DNA of 64,000 bases. Origin: Epidermidibacterium keratini. Its GTDB lineage: Bacteria > Actinomycetota > Actinomycetes > Mycobacteriales > Antricoccaceae. Shown in pieces: positions 19,957-28,906 of this stretch (position 1 is the stretch's first letter; every line of letters begins with the position of its first letter). Both the position numbers and the translations under genes were made by a program. The notes under the pieces are model-generated. The model was given only the letters and a program-made list of their open reading frames with translations. It searched no databases and had not been told where the DNA came from. Location of the stretch: assembly GCF_009834025.1 (NCBI RefSeq), contig NZ_CP047156.1, positions 1,116,001 to 1,180,000 of the forward strand, written 5' to 3'.

Positions 19957-20946
19957 CTAGACAAGCTCCTTCTCGGTGTGGGGTTCGGCAGAGGCGTCGG
20001 GGTCGTTGCCGGTGATCGCAACGAACGCATCGTCGAGAGTGGCTTGCTGGAGGCGTACGTCGCGCGCGATGACACCGTCAGCGGACAGCTGGGTGAGCAC
20101 TTCCTGGGCGAGCTCGGCACCGCCGACGACAACGACATCGCCACCGTCGCGGTGCACCGACTCCACTGATGGCAGCCGTTGCAGCGAGCTCAGATCGCGG
20201 CCGTCGGCGGCAAGGCGCAGAGTGTGCGGCGCCGTGCTCATCGCGGCGATCGCCGCGGGGCTGTCGAGCGCGACGACGCGTCCACGCGCGATGATGGCGA
20301 GTCGGTCACACAGCCGCTGTGCTTCTTCCATGAGGTGGGTGACAAGCAGGATCGTCACGCCGCTGTCGCGTACCCGCTCGATCAACGACCAGGTCTCGCG
20401 GCGCGCCGCCGGGTCGAGGCCAGTGGTGAGCTCGTCCAAGACCGCGATCTGCGGGTTTCCCAGCAATGCCAGGGCAATCGACAGGCGTTGCTTCTGACCG
20501 CCGGAGAGCTTGCGGTACGGCGTCGACCACGCCTGCTGAACCCCGAGCTCGACGAGCAGCTCCCGCCCGTCACGAGGGGAGTCGTAGAACGTTGAGTAGA
20601 GCGTGATCGCCTCGCCGACGGTCATCTTCTCCGGGAGCGCCGCCTCCTGGAGCTGCACGCCGACCGCGTTGGTCAGCGCTCTGCGGTCCTGGAGCGGGTC
20701 GAGGCCAAGAACGTTGACCGACCCCGCATCGCGGCGGCGTAGGCCGACGACGCACTCGACCGTCGTTGTCTTCCCGGCTCCGTTTGGACCGAGAATCCCG
20801 AAGATCTCGCCCTTCTCGACAGTGAGCGACACGTCATCAACGGCGACCTTCTCGCCATACACCTTGCGCAGGTGGGAGATCTCGATAACTGGCATGCCTC
20901 GATACTTCCGCCGGGTGCGCCGAGGCGGTATCGGGAACTCCGACAT
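19957..20946 (-). CDS. ABC transporter ATP-binding protein (drug/lipid export type)
   Basis: 329 residues. Walker A GPNGAGKTTT, signature LSGGQKQRLSIALALLGNP, Walker B IAVLDELTTGLD, and a C-terminal region typical of DrrA/CcmA-like ATPases. I chose the ATG at 20946, which has GGAGGA seven bases upstream. An internal ATG at 20895 (MPVIEISHLRK) would match the usual family start but has a weak ribosome site, so about 17 extra basic residues (PRRTRRKYRG) may be real. First gene of the exporter/two-component unit. Confidence 0.9.
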   Translation of the reverse strand: MSEFPIPPRRTRRKYRGMPVIEISHLRKVYGEKVAVDDVSLTVEKGEIFGILGPNGAGKTTTVECVVGLRRRDAGSVNVLGLDPLQDRRALTNAVGVQLQEAALPEKMTVGEAITLYSTFYDSPRDGRELLVELGVQQAWSTPYRKLSGGQKQRLSIALALLGNPQIAVLDELTTGLDPAARRETWSLIERVRDSGVTILLVTHLMEEAQRLCDRLAIIARGRVVALDSPAAIAAMSTAPHTLRLAADGRDLSSLQRLPSVESVHRDGGDVVVVGGAELAQEVLTQLSADGVIARDVRLQQATLDDAFVAITGNDPDASAEPHTEKELV

Positions 20947-20950
20947 ACTC

Positions 20951-20972
20951 GCATCCTCCATTCGGAGGATGC
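20951..20972 (-). promoter_or_regulatory. Hairpin covering the exporter ribosome site
   Basis: GCATCCTCC (20951-20959) and GGAGGATGC (20964-20972) are perfect 9-bp arms around ATTC. On the minus-strand mRNA the Shine-Dalgarno GGAGGA is one strand of this stem, five bases before the ATG. It could hide the site or be a protein operator. Confidence 0.5.
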
Positions 20973-21084
20973 CCAGGGCGCAGGCGCGTCGCCTCATAAG
21001 GACGTATGTTGTTCAGCGAGTCGGCGAGAGCAGCCCCGCCGCACGCGCATCCCATCGTGGCAATCGCCCGCAGAGGAGCACCTC

Positions 21085-21939
21085 ATGACTGACTCCGAAG
21101 ACCGCAACCCAACCCCCGACCCGGCAGAGAATGACGCGTTCTTCCCGTCGCCGTACTCGCTGAGCCAGTACACGTCGAGCAAGACCGACTTCGACGGCGT
21201 ATCGGACCAGAAGTACGACGGCGGCAAGTGGAAGATCCTGGTGATCGCCACCCAGGAGCGCTACATGCTCATGCAGAACGAGACGTTCTTCTCCACCGGC
21301 AACCACCCCGTCGAGACGCTGCTACCCATCCATCACATGGCACAGGCCGGTTACGGGATCGACATCGCCACGATCGACGGCGATCCCGGCAAGTTCGAAT
21401 GGTGGGCGTTCCCGAAGGACGACGATGCGGTGAAGTCCGCATGGGAGGCGACCCGCGATGCCTTCAAGGACCCGAAGAAGCTGTCCGAGGTGCTTGAGGG
21501 TGGTCTCGATGACTACGCGGCCGTCTTCATCCCGGGCGGTCACGGCGCGATGAACGGCGTACCCTTCAGCTCCGAAGTCGGCACGGTGCTTGAGAGCTTC
21601 CTCAACAACGACCGGCTGATCATCACGCTGTGCCACGGTCCGGCGGCGTTGCTCACCGGCGGCATCGGACGCGACAAGAACCTCTTTGCCGGCTACAAGA
21701 TCGTCGCGTTCCCGGACTCGCTCGACCGCGGGGCCAACATCGACATCGGCTATCTGCCAGGCAAGATGCCCTGGGACTTGGGCGTAGCGCTGACCGACGC
21801 GGGCATCGAGATCGTCAACGACGACATGACCGGAGCCACCACGCGCGACCGCAACCTCCTCACCGGCGACAGCCCGCTGGCCGCCAACCAGCTCGGCAAG
21901 GACTCCGTCGCAGCACTGCTGGAGCAGTTCGGCGACTAA
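21085..21939 (+). CDS. hchA: Hsp31/HchA-like protein deglycase (DJ-1/PfpI family)
   Basis: 284 residues, the length of E. coli Hsp31. Family features: ALFPSPYSLSQ-like FFPSPYSLSQYT, catalytic glutamate in NHPVETLLPIHHM, the VFIPGGHGAMNGV strand, and the nucleophile elbow LCHGPAALLTG with the conserved Cys-His. Acts as a glyoxalase III or deglycase and as a holding chaperone under stress. The ATG at 21085 has GAGGAG upstream; the frame extends further but without family similarity. It is divergent from the exporter operon; the spacer is about 140 bases. Confidence 0.92.
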   Translation: MTDSEDRNPTPDPAENDAFFPSPYSLSQYTSSKTDFDGVSDQKYDGGKWKILVIATQERYMLMQNETFFSTGNHPVETLLPIHHMAQAGYGIDIATIDGDPGKFEWWAFPKDDDAVKSAWEATRDAFKDPKKLSEVLEGGLDDYAAVFIPGGHGAMNGVPFSSEVGTVLESFLNNDRLIITLCHGPAALLTGGIGRDKNLFAGYKIVAFPDSLDRGANIDIGYLPGKMPWDLGVALTDAGIEIVNDDMTGATTRDRNLLTGDSPLAANQLGKDSVAALLEQFGD

Positions 21940-21959
21940 GCCGCCACGACGTCGCCGGC

Positions 21960-23183
21960 TCAGCGACGAAGAGCGATGACGAGGGCGGCTATCGCGAATA
22001 ACGTGGCCGCGACGCCGAGCATCGGCAGGGTGCCCGTCGCCACCGCGGCGACGCCCGCGATCGGTGCGACGGCGACGATGACGGCGCGGTTCGCCGCGCG
22101 CATCGTGATGTTGACGCGTGCCTGCGCCTCGTCGGGTGTGCGCGTCTGCCGGTACGCCATCTCGTGCGAGTTGGATGCGCCCATTGCGAGGCCGTGCAGT
22201 AGCTGGCCCGCGCCGAGCAGCACTGTTGCAACGACCGGCGACGACGCGCCGAGCACGGCCGCGATCATCACGAGCACGGCGAGGGCAGACAGCGCGTGGC
22301 AGGCGGCCACGGTCGGCAGTGCGCCGATGCGCCGCCCGACGCGCCCCGTGATCGACGCGCCGATCACGGCGCCGACGCCCGCCGCCGCGAGTACGAGGCC
22401 GAAAGCGCCCGCGTCGAGCCCGAGCGTCGTGAGCGCGAACGGCGCGATGAGTACGCCGAGCATCGCATTCGCAGCGAACCACACGTGCGTCGCGATCGCG
22501 AGGCGAGTAAGGGCCGTGCCTCGGTAGACCAGGCGCATGCCCTCTCCGACGTCGGCGAGGATGCCTCGCACGGAACGCCGGCCGGCAGGCGGCGGCTCGT
22601 CAATGCGGACGCGTGCGACCGCGACCGCCGCGAACGCCGACGCGACGGCATCTACGAGCACTGCGAAGGGCGCACCGACGAGCCGCACGACGAGACCGCC
22701 GAGCGCCGGCCCTCCCGCCTGCGCCACGGCATCAGCCGTGTCGATGCGGGCATGCGCCGCCTGCAGCGCCGAACCCGGCACGAGTCGGGGAAGGAAGGCC
22801 ATCGATGCGGCGTCGTTCACGACCGTCGCGACGCCGTAGACGATGACAACCACCAGCAGCGCCGGAAGAGTGAGCGCGTCGAGCAACCAGAGCGCCGGGA
22901 TAAAGCCCAGCAGCAGGGCGCGCGCGGCGTCGCTCCAGATCATGACGGGCCGCCGCCGCATCCGGTCGACGAGCGCGCCGACGAGCAGCCCGACGACGAG
23001 GTACGGCAGCCAGCGCGCCGCGCTCAGCAGGCCCGTGTCGGCAGAATCGCCGCCGAGTGTGACGACGACGATCGTCTGCAGCGCGAGAAGCGTGACGTAC
23101 GTGCCGACGCTGGATGCCGATTCGGCGGCGAGCAGCCAGCGAAACGACCGCGGCAGCCGCGTGGGCTCACCGTCGGCTGCCAT
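21960..23183 (-). CDS. MFS transporter (EntS/MFS_3-like)
   Basis: 407 residues from MAADGEPTRL; an ATG six codons upstream (23201) is also possible. Twelve hydrophobic segments with the inter-helix motif RWLPYLVVGLLVGALVDRMR (motif A variant GALVDRMRRRPVM) place it in the major facilitator superfamily, near the EntS/TetV-like exporters. Substrate unknown. It converges with hchA, with 20 bases between the stops. A 78-base gap separates it from the amino-acid importer on the same strand. Confidence 0.88.
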   Translation of the reverse strand: MAADGEPTRLPRSFRWLLAAESASSVGTYVTLLALQTIVVVTLGGDSADTGLLSAARWLPYLVVGLLVGALVDRMRRRPVMIWSDAARALLLGFIPALWLLDALTLPALLVVVIVYGVATVVNDAASMAFLPRLVPGSALQAAHARIDTADAVAQAGGPALGGLVVRLVGAPFAVLVDAVASAFAAVAVARVRIDEPPPAGRRSVRGILADVGEGMRLVYRGTALTRLAIATHVWFAANAMLGVLIAPFALTTLGLDAGAFGLVLAAAGVGAVIGASITGRVGRRIGALPTVAACHALSALAVLVMIAAVLGASSPVVATVLLGAGQLLHGLAMGASNSHEMAYRQTRTPDEAQARVNITMRAANRAVIVAVAPIAGVAAVATGTLPMLGVAATLFAIAALVIALRR

Positions 23184-23261
23184 GCGTCCATCCAAGCGCA
23201 CGCGTCGGCCGACGTGGCGTGCAACCCCAGATATCTCAGCCTCGCCGCTGCCGCTGGTTCG

Positions 23262-24068
23262 TTAGAGCACCTTCGACAAGAACGCCTGGGTGCGCGCGTG
23301 CTGCGGGTTGCCCAGCACCTCACGGGGGTGCCCGGACTCCACGATGTAGCCGTCGTCCATGAACACCAGCGAATCACCGACCTCGCGCGCGAAGCCCATC
23401 TCGTGGGTCACCACGATCATCGTCATACCGGACTGGGCGAGCTCTTTCATGGTGTCGAGTACGTCGCCCACGAGCTCGGGGTCGAGCGCCGACGTCGGCT
23501 CGTCGAAGAGCATCAGCTTGGGCTCCATCGCCAGCGCGCGAGCGATGGCGACGCGTTGCTGCTGACCACCGGAGAGCTGTGAGGGATACATCTTCATCCG
23601 CTCGGCGAGCCCCACTCGATCCAGCAGCTCCTCGGCTTTTGCGGTCGCCTCGCGCCGCGACAGCCCGCCCACCTGGGTCGGTGCCTCCATCACGTTTTCC
23701 AGCGCCGTCTTGTGCGGAAAGAGGTTGAAGCGCTGGAAGACCATGCCGATCTGGCGGCGCTGCGCAGCAATGTCCTTCGGCTTCATCTCATACAGCTTGT
23801 CGCCACGCTGGCGATAGCCCATGAGTACGCCGTCTACCCAGAGCCGGCCGGCGTTGATCTGCTCGAGGTGGTTGATGCAGCGCAAGAACGTCGACTTGCC
23901 CGAGCCCGACGGCCCGATGATGCAAGCCACCTCTCCCTTGGCGACCTCCAGGTCGATCGAGCGCAGCACCTCGATGCTGCCGAAGCTCTTGGACACCTGG
24001 CTGGCGCGCACCATCGGCCCGCCCTCGGCGACCGGCTGCGGGGCGTCGTACTGGGCGGGGGCGCTCAT
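23262..24068 (-). CDS. Polar amino-acid ABC transporter ATP-binding protein
   Basis: 268 residues, GlnQ/ArtP family. Walker [12 protein letters not shown]-loop [13 protein letters not shown], signature [17 protein letters not shown], Walker [15 protein letters not shown], and the H-loop [10 protein letters not shown] are all intact. It energises uptake with the permease and binding protein encoded upstream. The ATG overlaps the permease stop (ATGA). The ligand cannot be told from the ATPase. Confidence 0.95.
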   Translation of the reverse strand: MSAPAQYDAPQPVAEGGPMVRASQVSKSFGSIEVLRSIDLEVAKGEVACIIGPSGSGKSTFLRCINHLEQINAGRLWVDGVLMGYRQRGDKLYEMKPKDIAAQRRQIGMVFQRFNLFPHKTALENVMEAPTQVGGLSRREATAKAEELLDRVGLAERMKMYPSQLSGGQQQRVAIARALAMEPKLMLFDEPTSALDPELVGDVLDTMKELAQSGMTMIVVTHEMGFAREVGDSLVFMDDGYIVESGHPREVLGNPQHARTQAFLSKVL

Positions 24069-25084
24069 CCCTTAGGTCCGATCTGGTCGGGGGTCAGTGG
24101 CGGGGGCGCGTCGCCTACCGGCCCACCAGCGGCCGGAGCAGCCGAAGCCGCTGGCCGGCCACCAAGCCCGAGCCGTCGCCGCAGGCGCTGCAACGGCGTC
24201 GGCGGCTGCACCCGGTTGCTGCCTCGGCCGTAGTAGCGCTCGAGGTAGAACTGCCCGATCATCAACACGCTCGTGATGATCAGGTACCAGATCGCGGCCA
24301 CGATCAGCAGCGGAATCGGCCGGTACGTCGCATTCGCGATCGCGTTGGACTGAAACTGCAGCTCGAGGGTGAACGGCACCGCCAACACCAGCGAGGTGGT
24401 CTTGAGCATTGAGATGAACTCGTTGCCGGTCGGCGGCACGATCACCCGCATCGCCTGCGGCAGCACGATTCGCGACATCGTCTTGCCTCGCGGCATTCCC
24501 AGCGCCTGCGCCGCCTCCTGCTGGCCGGAGTCGACCGACAGCAGGCCGGCACGCACGATCTCAGACATATATGCCGCCTCGTTGAGCGCCAGGCCCAACA
24601 AGGCAGCCACAAACGGCGTGATGATGCTGCGCGTCGACCACTCGGCAAACGTCGGCCCAAACGGGATGCCGATGCCGATGGTGGGCAGCAGTACGCCGAG
24701 CAGACCCCAGAAGACCAGCTGGGTGTAGACCGGCGTACCGCGGAAGATCCACAGGTAGATCCACGACACCCACGACAGCACCGGGTTGTCGGACATGCGC
24801 ATGAGCGCGAGCGTGACCCCGACGACCAGCGCGATCGCCATGGCCCCGACCGCAAGGATCAGCGTGAAGCGGACACCGGCAACGATGCGCTTGTCGTAGA
24901 AGTACTGCGCCACGACATCCCATTGATAGTTGGGATTCGTGATGAGGTTGTTGACGAGCATCGCGGCCAGCAGGAGCAGGATCGCCACGAAGACCCAGCG
25001 CCCGGGATGGCGCAGTGGGATCGCCTTGATCTCATCGGCCGGCGCGCGCCGGTCGCCGCGGTGAGTGCTGCTGTCGTCGGCCAC
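24065..25084 (-). CDS. Polar amino-acid ABC transporter permease
   Basis: 339 residues, HisM/GlnP type. A cytoplasmic N-terminus is followed by a helix ([20 protein letters not shown]), then the permease domain with [17 protein letters not shown] and the EAA loop [20 protein letters not shown]. The Pro/Ala-rich tail ([18 protein letters not shown]) is an extension of about 40 residues. One permease gene suggests a homodimer. Lies 12 bases after the binding-protein gene. Confidence 0.94.
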   Translation of the reverse strand: MADDSSTHRGDRRAPADEIKAIPLRHPGRWVFVAILLLLAAMLVNNLITNPNYQWDVVAQYFYDKRIVAGVRFTLILAVGAMAIALVVGVTLALMRMSDNPVLSWVSWIYLWIFRGTPVYTQLVFWGLLGVLLPTIGIGIPFGPTFAEWSTRSIITPFVAALLGLALNEAAYMSEIVRAGLLSVDSGQQEAAQALGMPRGKTMSRIVLPQAMRVIVPPTGNEFISMLKTTSLVLAVPFTLELQFQSNAIANATYRPIPLLIVAAIWYLIITSVLMIGQFYLERYYGRGSNRVQPPTPLQRLRRRLGLGGRPAASAAPAAGGPVGDAPPPLTPDQIGPKG

Positions 25085-25096
25085 GACCGCCTCTCG

Positions 25097-26011
25097 CTAC
25101 GCCGCCGGGTTGATCTGCGGGTCGTCCAGAGCGCCTTCGTCAGCGCTCCACTTCTTCAGGATCTCGTCGTACGTCCCATCCTTCTGCAGCGACTCCAGCG
25201 CGGCGAGTACGGCGTTCGCGAACTCGGTGTTGCCCTTCGGCAGCGCGATGCCGTAGGGCGCGGCGTCGTACATCTCGCCGACCTCGACAAGCTTGCCGTC
25301 GTTGCTGCGGATGGCGTCGATGACGACCGGCAGGTCGGCGAGCATCGCGTCGGCCTTGCCGGTGACGACGGCGGTGGTCGCATCACCCTGGCTGTCGTAG
25401 GGCTGGATCTCGATGGGCTGCTCACCGTCGGCGACGCACTTGTCCGAGCGTCCGGGCAGCTCCTCCTCCTGGACGGTGCCGACCTGGACGGCGACCGCCT
25501 TGCCGCACGCGGTGTCCGGCGTGATGTCCGAGCCCTCGGCCGCTGCCCACAGCGTGCCGGCGTTGTAGTAGCTGACGAAATCGACGACCTGCATGCGCTC
25601 TGCGTTGATGGTGAACGAGCTGATTGCCAGGTCGTAGGTCGAGCCAATCGAGGGGATGATGCTCTCGAAGGCCGCGGTCTCCGGCTCCATCTCGACGCCG
25701 AGCTTGTTGCCGATCGCCTTGATCAGGTCGATGTCCATGCCGATGATCGTCTTGCCGTCGGAGTCGATGTACTCATTCGGCGGGTACGTCGTGTCGGTGC
25801 CGACCGTCAGCGTGCCCTTGCTCTTGAGGTCGGCCGGCAGCATTCCCGCGGCCGCGTCGTCGACCTTGACGTCGTCGAGGTTGAACGAGCTCTCTTCGTT
25901 GGTCTTCGACTGCCCGTCCTCGTTGGTGGTACCGCCGCACGCGGAAAGCACGAGCCCGGCGGTGAGGGTGACAGCGGCCGCGGCGAGTGCGCGGCGAGAA
26001 CGGTGAAACAT
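25097..26011 (-). CDS. Polar amino-acid ABC transporter substrate-binding lipoprotein
   Basis: 304 residues, SBP family 3. The signal peptide ends in the lipobox LVLSACGG (Cys about residue 25), so it is a membrane-anchored lipoprotein. Family features: LTVGTDTTYPPNEYIDSDGK, GMDIDLIKAIGNKLGVE, and a C-terminal TYDEILKKW. This type binds glutamine, glutamate, arginine or similar amino acids. It is the first gene of a three-gene importer unit. Confidence 0.94.
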   Translation of the reverse strand: MFHRSRRALAAAAVTLTAGLVLSACGGTTNEDGQSKTNEESSFNLDDVKVDDAAAGMLPADLKSKGTLTVGTDTTYPPNEYIDSDGKTIIGMDIDLIKAIGNKLGVEMEPETAAFESIIPSIGSTYDLAISSFTINAERMQVVDFVSYYNAGTLWAAAEGSDITPDTACGKAVAVQVGTVQEEELPGRSDKCVADGEQPIEIQPYDSQGDATTAVVTGKADAMLADLPVVIDAIRSNDGKLVEVGEMYDAAPYGIALPKGNTEFANAVLAALESLQKDGTYDEILKKWSADEGALDDPQINPAA

Positions 26012-26150
26012 GAGACCTCCGAGGCAACGGTTAAGCGACGTTAATCGAACCTTAGGGCCTCACCCCGTCGCAGTCACGCATGCGCAGCGGGCACTTCGCA
26101 AAGTCGGTTGCGCGGTACGCCGGACCGGACGTACTTTCGTGGGACACAAG

Positions 26151-26353
26151 GAAGGAGGTGGTCCAAAAGTGAATTCTTTTAGGACTTGTGAGGTGGTCCT
26201 CCGCTAGCAGCGGACCCACGCTCGCCGTGGACGTTTCGTCTGCTGCGAATCCAACTGGACCACCCAATTCCCAGGCGCTGACCTAGTCCAGTCAGCCTGC
26301 GCCGCTCGCGGTGCAGAAGTGCCTGGGAATTGCCATGCCCGCATTTGCCCAGG
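26151..26353 (+). ncRNA. Structured leader RNA with upstream ORF and three-way junction
   Basis: The 456-base gap 26012-26467 contains a strong ribosome site (26151-26160), a 12-codon ORF (26169-26207) and a compact fold. P1 pairs CAATTCCCAGGC (26265-26276) with GCCTGGGAATTG (26321-26332). Inside it are P2, GCTGAC/GTCAGC (26277-26282, 26291-26296), and P3, CTGCGCCG/CGGTGCAG (26297-26304, 26309-26316), with only AAGT unpaired before P1 closes. CCCAGG at 26348-26353 duplicates the left P1 sequence and could compete for the right arm. GGTGGTCC occurs at 26157-26164 and 26192-26199 and can pair with GGACCACC at 26257-26264. This looks like a translation-coupled switch. I do not recognise a named RNA class. 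Confidence 0.6.
26169..26207 (+). CDS. 12-codon leader peptide ORF
   Basis: GTG AAT TCT ... CGC TAG encodes MNSFRTCEVVLR. AAGGAGGTGG, a near-perfect match to the 16S anti-Shine-Dalgarno, lies about ten bases upstream. Its last codons overlap one copy of GGTGGTCC, so a ribosome here would block that pairing. Too short to assign by itself; the ribosome site and the structure downstream are the support. Confidence 0.5.
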   Translation: MNSFRTCEVVLR

Positions 26354-26467
26354 TGAGAGCCAAAAAGCGCGAGCCTCTTTACGCGCGGAGTGCCGTGGGT
26401 CACAATGGGTCGCGACGCTGCCGCGTGGGCTGGGCCCACATCGGCATGCCCCCCGAAGGGAGGGACC

Positions 26468-26938
26468 ATGGCTACCGCCCCGGATGCCCGAAGCGTGCAC
26501 CATCGCCCGCACCAGCCGACTCGCGCGGGTGCACGGCTGCAAGCAGTGCCCGATCCCGCGCCGTCAGACCTCTACGGCCCGCAGCACACCGAGATCGAAC
26601 GATTGATCGGCGCCGTACGCCGCATCAGCACCGACGACGATCGCGCCGTGGAGCGGTACTGGTACAACCACCGCGGCGCCCAGCGGTTCGCCGCCCGTGG
26701 CGCCGCATCCCAGGTCGCCTCGGCGATGGGCCGTCTCGAAGCGCAGATCTTCGCCCGCCAGCAGGTGTGGGCGGCCTCGGACAACCTCTCACGCGATGCT
26801 GCTGGCGACGCCGCACACGCGCTCGCCGTACGCGACCTCATCGGCGAGACGTTTCCGCAGCAGGCCTACGACGAGCTGGTTGCTCCGTGGGCATCAGTCA
26901 TGGGTGGCGTGCATCCCGAAGACCACGCCGACAAGTAG
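26468..26938 (+). CDS. Unrecognised 156-residue helical protein downstream of the structured leader
   Basis: ATG at 26468 with GGGAGGG just upstream. The first ~40 residues are Pro/His/Ala-rich and probably disordered. The rest is charged and mostly helical (HTEIERLIGAVRRISTDDDR, then ERYWYNHRGAQRFAARGAAS, ending GVHPEDHADK). No membrane segment, signal peptide, Cys cluster or nucleotide-binding motif is seen. I do not recognise the family. The gene stands alone between the amino-acid importer (divergent) and the M18 peptidase (convergent), with a 450-base leader; its expression is probably controlled in that leader. Confidence 0.75.
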   Translation: MATAPDARSVHHRPHQPTRAGARLQAVPDPAPSDLYGPQHTEIERLIGAVRRISTDDDRAVERYWYNHRGAQRFAARGAASQVASAMGRLEAQIFARQQVWAASDNLSRDAAGDAAHALAVRDLIGETFPQQAYDELVAPWASVMGGVHPEDHADK

Positions 26939-26947
26939 CGCCTTCGC

Positions 26948-28207
26948 CTAGCTGCCAGACAGGTACGCCGTCAGGGCGTCGGTGAGCTGCCCAGGATCAG
27001 TGACCCCGCACATCTCACGCGCCGAGTGCATCGACAGCAGCGCAATCCCCACGTCGACGGTCGTGAGGCCAAGGCGGGTGGCAGTGAGCGGACCGATCGT
27101 CGACCCGCACGGCACCGCGTTGTTGGAGACAAACTCCTGCACGGGTACGTCGGCCGCTGCACAAGCCTGCCGCCACATCGCGATTCCCACGCCGTCACTG
27201 GCGTAGCGCTGGTTGGCGTTGATCTTCAGCAGAGGACCCGCGCCCGGCAGCGGCCGGTGCGTGGGGTCGTGCCGCTCGGGATAGTTGGGGTGCACGGCGT
27301 GCCCCGCGTCCGCTGACACACAGCTGGAGACCGCGAGCGCGCGCCGCAGCTCATCGGTGCCGCCGCCGAGCGCGGTCGTGATGGCCTGCAGTACGTCGGG
27401 CAGGATCGGCCCGCTCGCGCCGGAGCGAGTCTCGCTGCCGACCTCCTCGTGGTCGAACGCGATCAGGACCTCGACCTGCGGGCCGCCGTCGCTGGCCAGC
27501 AGAGCGGCCAGCCCGGCGTGCACCGATGACAGGTTGTCGAGGCGCCCGCAGGCCAAGAACTCCTCGCGCCCGCCAAAGACTGCGCCACGCTGCGTGTCGA
27601 AGGCGACGACGTCGTGGCCGGCGACATCACCGGCCGACAGTCCGGCAGCCGAGGCGAGGCGCTCGAGTACGTCGCCGCCGTCGATCCCCCACACCGGCTG
27701 CAGATGGGTCTGGCGGTTCAGCACCAGCCCGTCGTTGACCGCGCGGTCGAGGTGGATCGCCAGCTGCGGAATCCGCATCACCGCACCGGTGCGCACGAGG
27801 TGGGTGCCTCCGTCGCGGTCGACCAGCCGTCCGGCAAGTCCAAGGTCGCGGTCCAGCCACGAGTTGACCAGGGGCCCGCCGTACACCTCGACCGGGACTT
27901 GTTGCCAGCCATAGCTGGAAAGTTCGGGGACCGGCTTGAGCTTGAAGGTCGGCGAGTCGGTGTGCGCGCCAACGATCCGGAAGCCGGTCGTCGCGTCGGC
28001 GCCGGACGGGATGCGCCAGGCGACGACCGCGCCGTCGCGCACCAGCACGTAGCCGCCGGGATCGCCTGAGTACGGCTCGGACTCGTCGACCCGGACGAAA
28101 CCGGCGTCCTCCGCTCGGCGCGCTACCTCGTGTGCGGCGTGGTAGGACGACGGCGAGGCGCCAACGAAGTCCACAAGGTCACTGAGGTGCGCGGCGGGCT
28201 GCGCCAT
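26948..28207 (-). CDS. apeB: M18 family aminopeptidase (aspartyl aminopeptidase-like)
   Basis: 419 residues, a zinc aminopeptidase that removes N-terminal acidic or neutral residues in the cytoplasm. Metal-ligand motifs visible: VGAHTDSPTFKLKP, CGRLDNLSSVHAGL, FDHEEVGSETRSGA, and the end STIGPLTATRLGLTTVDVG plus LLSMHSAREM. Length matches the family. Its ATG shares one base with the nitrobindin stop (TGATG), so the two are co-translated. It converges with the 156-residue gene, with nine bases between stops. Confidence 0.94.
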   Translation of the reverse strand: MAQPAAHLSDLVDFVGASPSSYHAAHEVARRAEDAGFVRVDESEPYSGDPGGYVLVRDGAVVAWRIPSGADATTGFRIVGAHTDSPTFKLKPVPELSSYGWQQVPVEVYGGPLVNSWLDRDLGLAGRLVDRDGGTHLVRTGAVMRIPQLAIHLDRAVNDGLVLNRQTHLQPVWGIDGGDVLERLASAAGLSAGDVAGHDVVAFDTQRGAVFGGREEFLACGRLDNLSSVHAGLAALLASDGGPQVEVLIAFDHEEVGSETRSGASGPILPDVLQAITTALGGGTDELRRALAVSSCVSADAGHAVHPNYPERHDPTHRPLPGAGPLLKINANQRYASDGVGIAMWRQACAAADVPVQEFVSNNAVPCGSTIGPLTATRLGLTTVDVGIALLSMHSAREMCGVTDPGQLTDALTAYLSGS

Positions 28208-28773
28208 CAGCGAACCCGAGCCAGTCGTGCCGACAGGTGCGGCTGTAGCGGCTGACCTTCGGCCGCCATGTCGATGGCGTACATCAGCTCGCCCTCCACG
28301 ATGCCGTAGAGCCGCTTCTCGGCGGTGACTTCCTTCGCGGTCGCGGTGCGTGCGACGAGATCACTCGTTAGCTCCCAGCTGGTGGTCGTGCGCGCGAGCC
28401 CGACGTACACCGCGATGATCCCGCTCTGCAGCGCCATGATGACCTCGAAGTCGTCGCCGTCGGTGGGTCGCCACCACGCCATCTCGCGAGCGGCCGGACG
28501 CACGTAGTTTCCTTCGCTGTCAAGGATCCACGAGCGGGTGGTCATTCCGACGAAGGGCCGCCCGTCGTGGAAGAAGGTGATCTCCTGGCCGTAGTGGAAG
28601 CCCTCGATCGTCGGGTAGTCACCCTGGCCCTCGCCGCGCCACACGCCGATCAGGGGCAGCAGCGCCAGGCACTTCGGATTGATCTCAGGACCTTCGCGCA
28701 CGTCGACGGCATCGATCGGCAGGCCCTCAGGCAGCGGCACGTCCGCGGTACGCGGCTCCAGCGGCTCACTCAC
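28207..28773 (-). CDS. Nitrobindin (heme-binding FABP-like, peroxynitrite isomerase)
   Basis: 188 residues. The signature GVWRGEGQGDYPTIEGFHYG (GxWxGxG) and LFHRETGFW-like REMAWWRPTDGDDFEVIMA mark the nitrobindin/THAP4 beta-barrel, which binds ferric heme and converts peroxynitrite to nitrate. The usual C-terminal histidine ligand is probably in LQPHLSARLARV. The GTG start overlaps the stop of the preceding small membrane ORF (GTGA). Co-transcribed with the aminopeptidase. Confidence 0.88.
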   Translation of the reverse strand: MSEPLEPRTADVPLPEGLPIDAVDVREGPEINPKCLALLPLIGVWRGEGQGDYPTIEGFHYGQEITFFHDGRPFVGMTTRSWILDSEGNYVRPAAREMAWWRPTDGDDFEVIMALQSGIIAVYVGLARTTTSWELTSDLVARTATAKEVTAEKRLYGIVEGELMYAIDMAAEGQPLQPHLSARLARVR

Positions 28774-28871
28774 TTGCCCGGCTCCCGGGCGATGCGCACC
28801 GCCGAGTACAACGCAGCGGCACCACCGACGAGTACGGCGATGATCAGGACGCTAGTCAGTACGGCTTCCAC
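28770..28871 (-). CDS. 33-residue single-helix membrane protein
   Basis: GTG start at 28871; the core LTSVLIIAVLVGGAAALYSA is one transmembrane helix, followed by VRIAREPGK. Its TGA overlaps the nitrobindin GTG, which implies translational coupling and argues that it is a real gene. Function unknown; it might anchor a partner or serve only as a coupling ORF. Confidence 0.55.
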   Translation of the reverse strand: MEAVLTSVLIIAVLVGGAAALYSAVRIAREPGK

Positions 28872-28906
28872 GTGATCAGCCTAGCCGCGGGTGGTTCCCT
28901 CGCGGG

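Noticed and set aside
26265-26332. tRNA or tmRNA
   Set aside because: The fold has a 12-bp outer stem and only two inner stems, no anticodon or T-loop sequence (TTCRA), so it is not tRNA-like.
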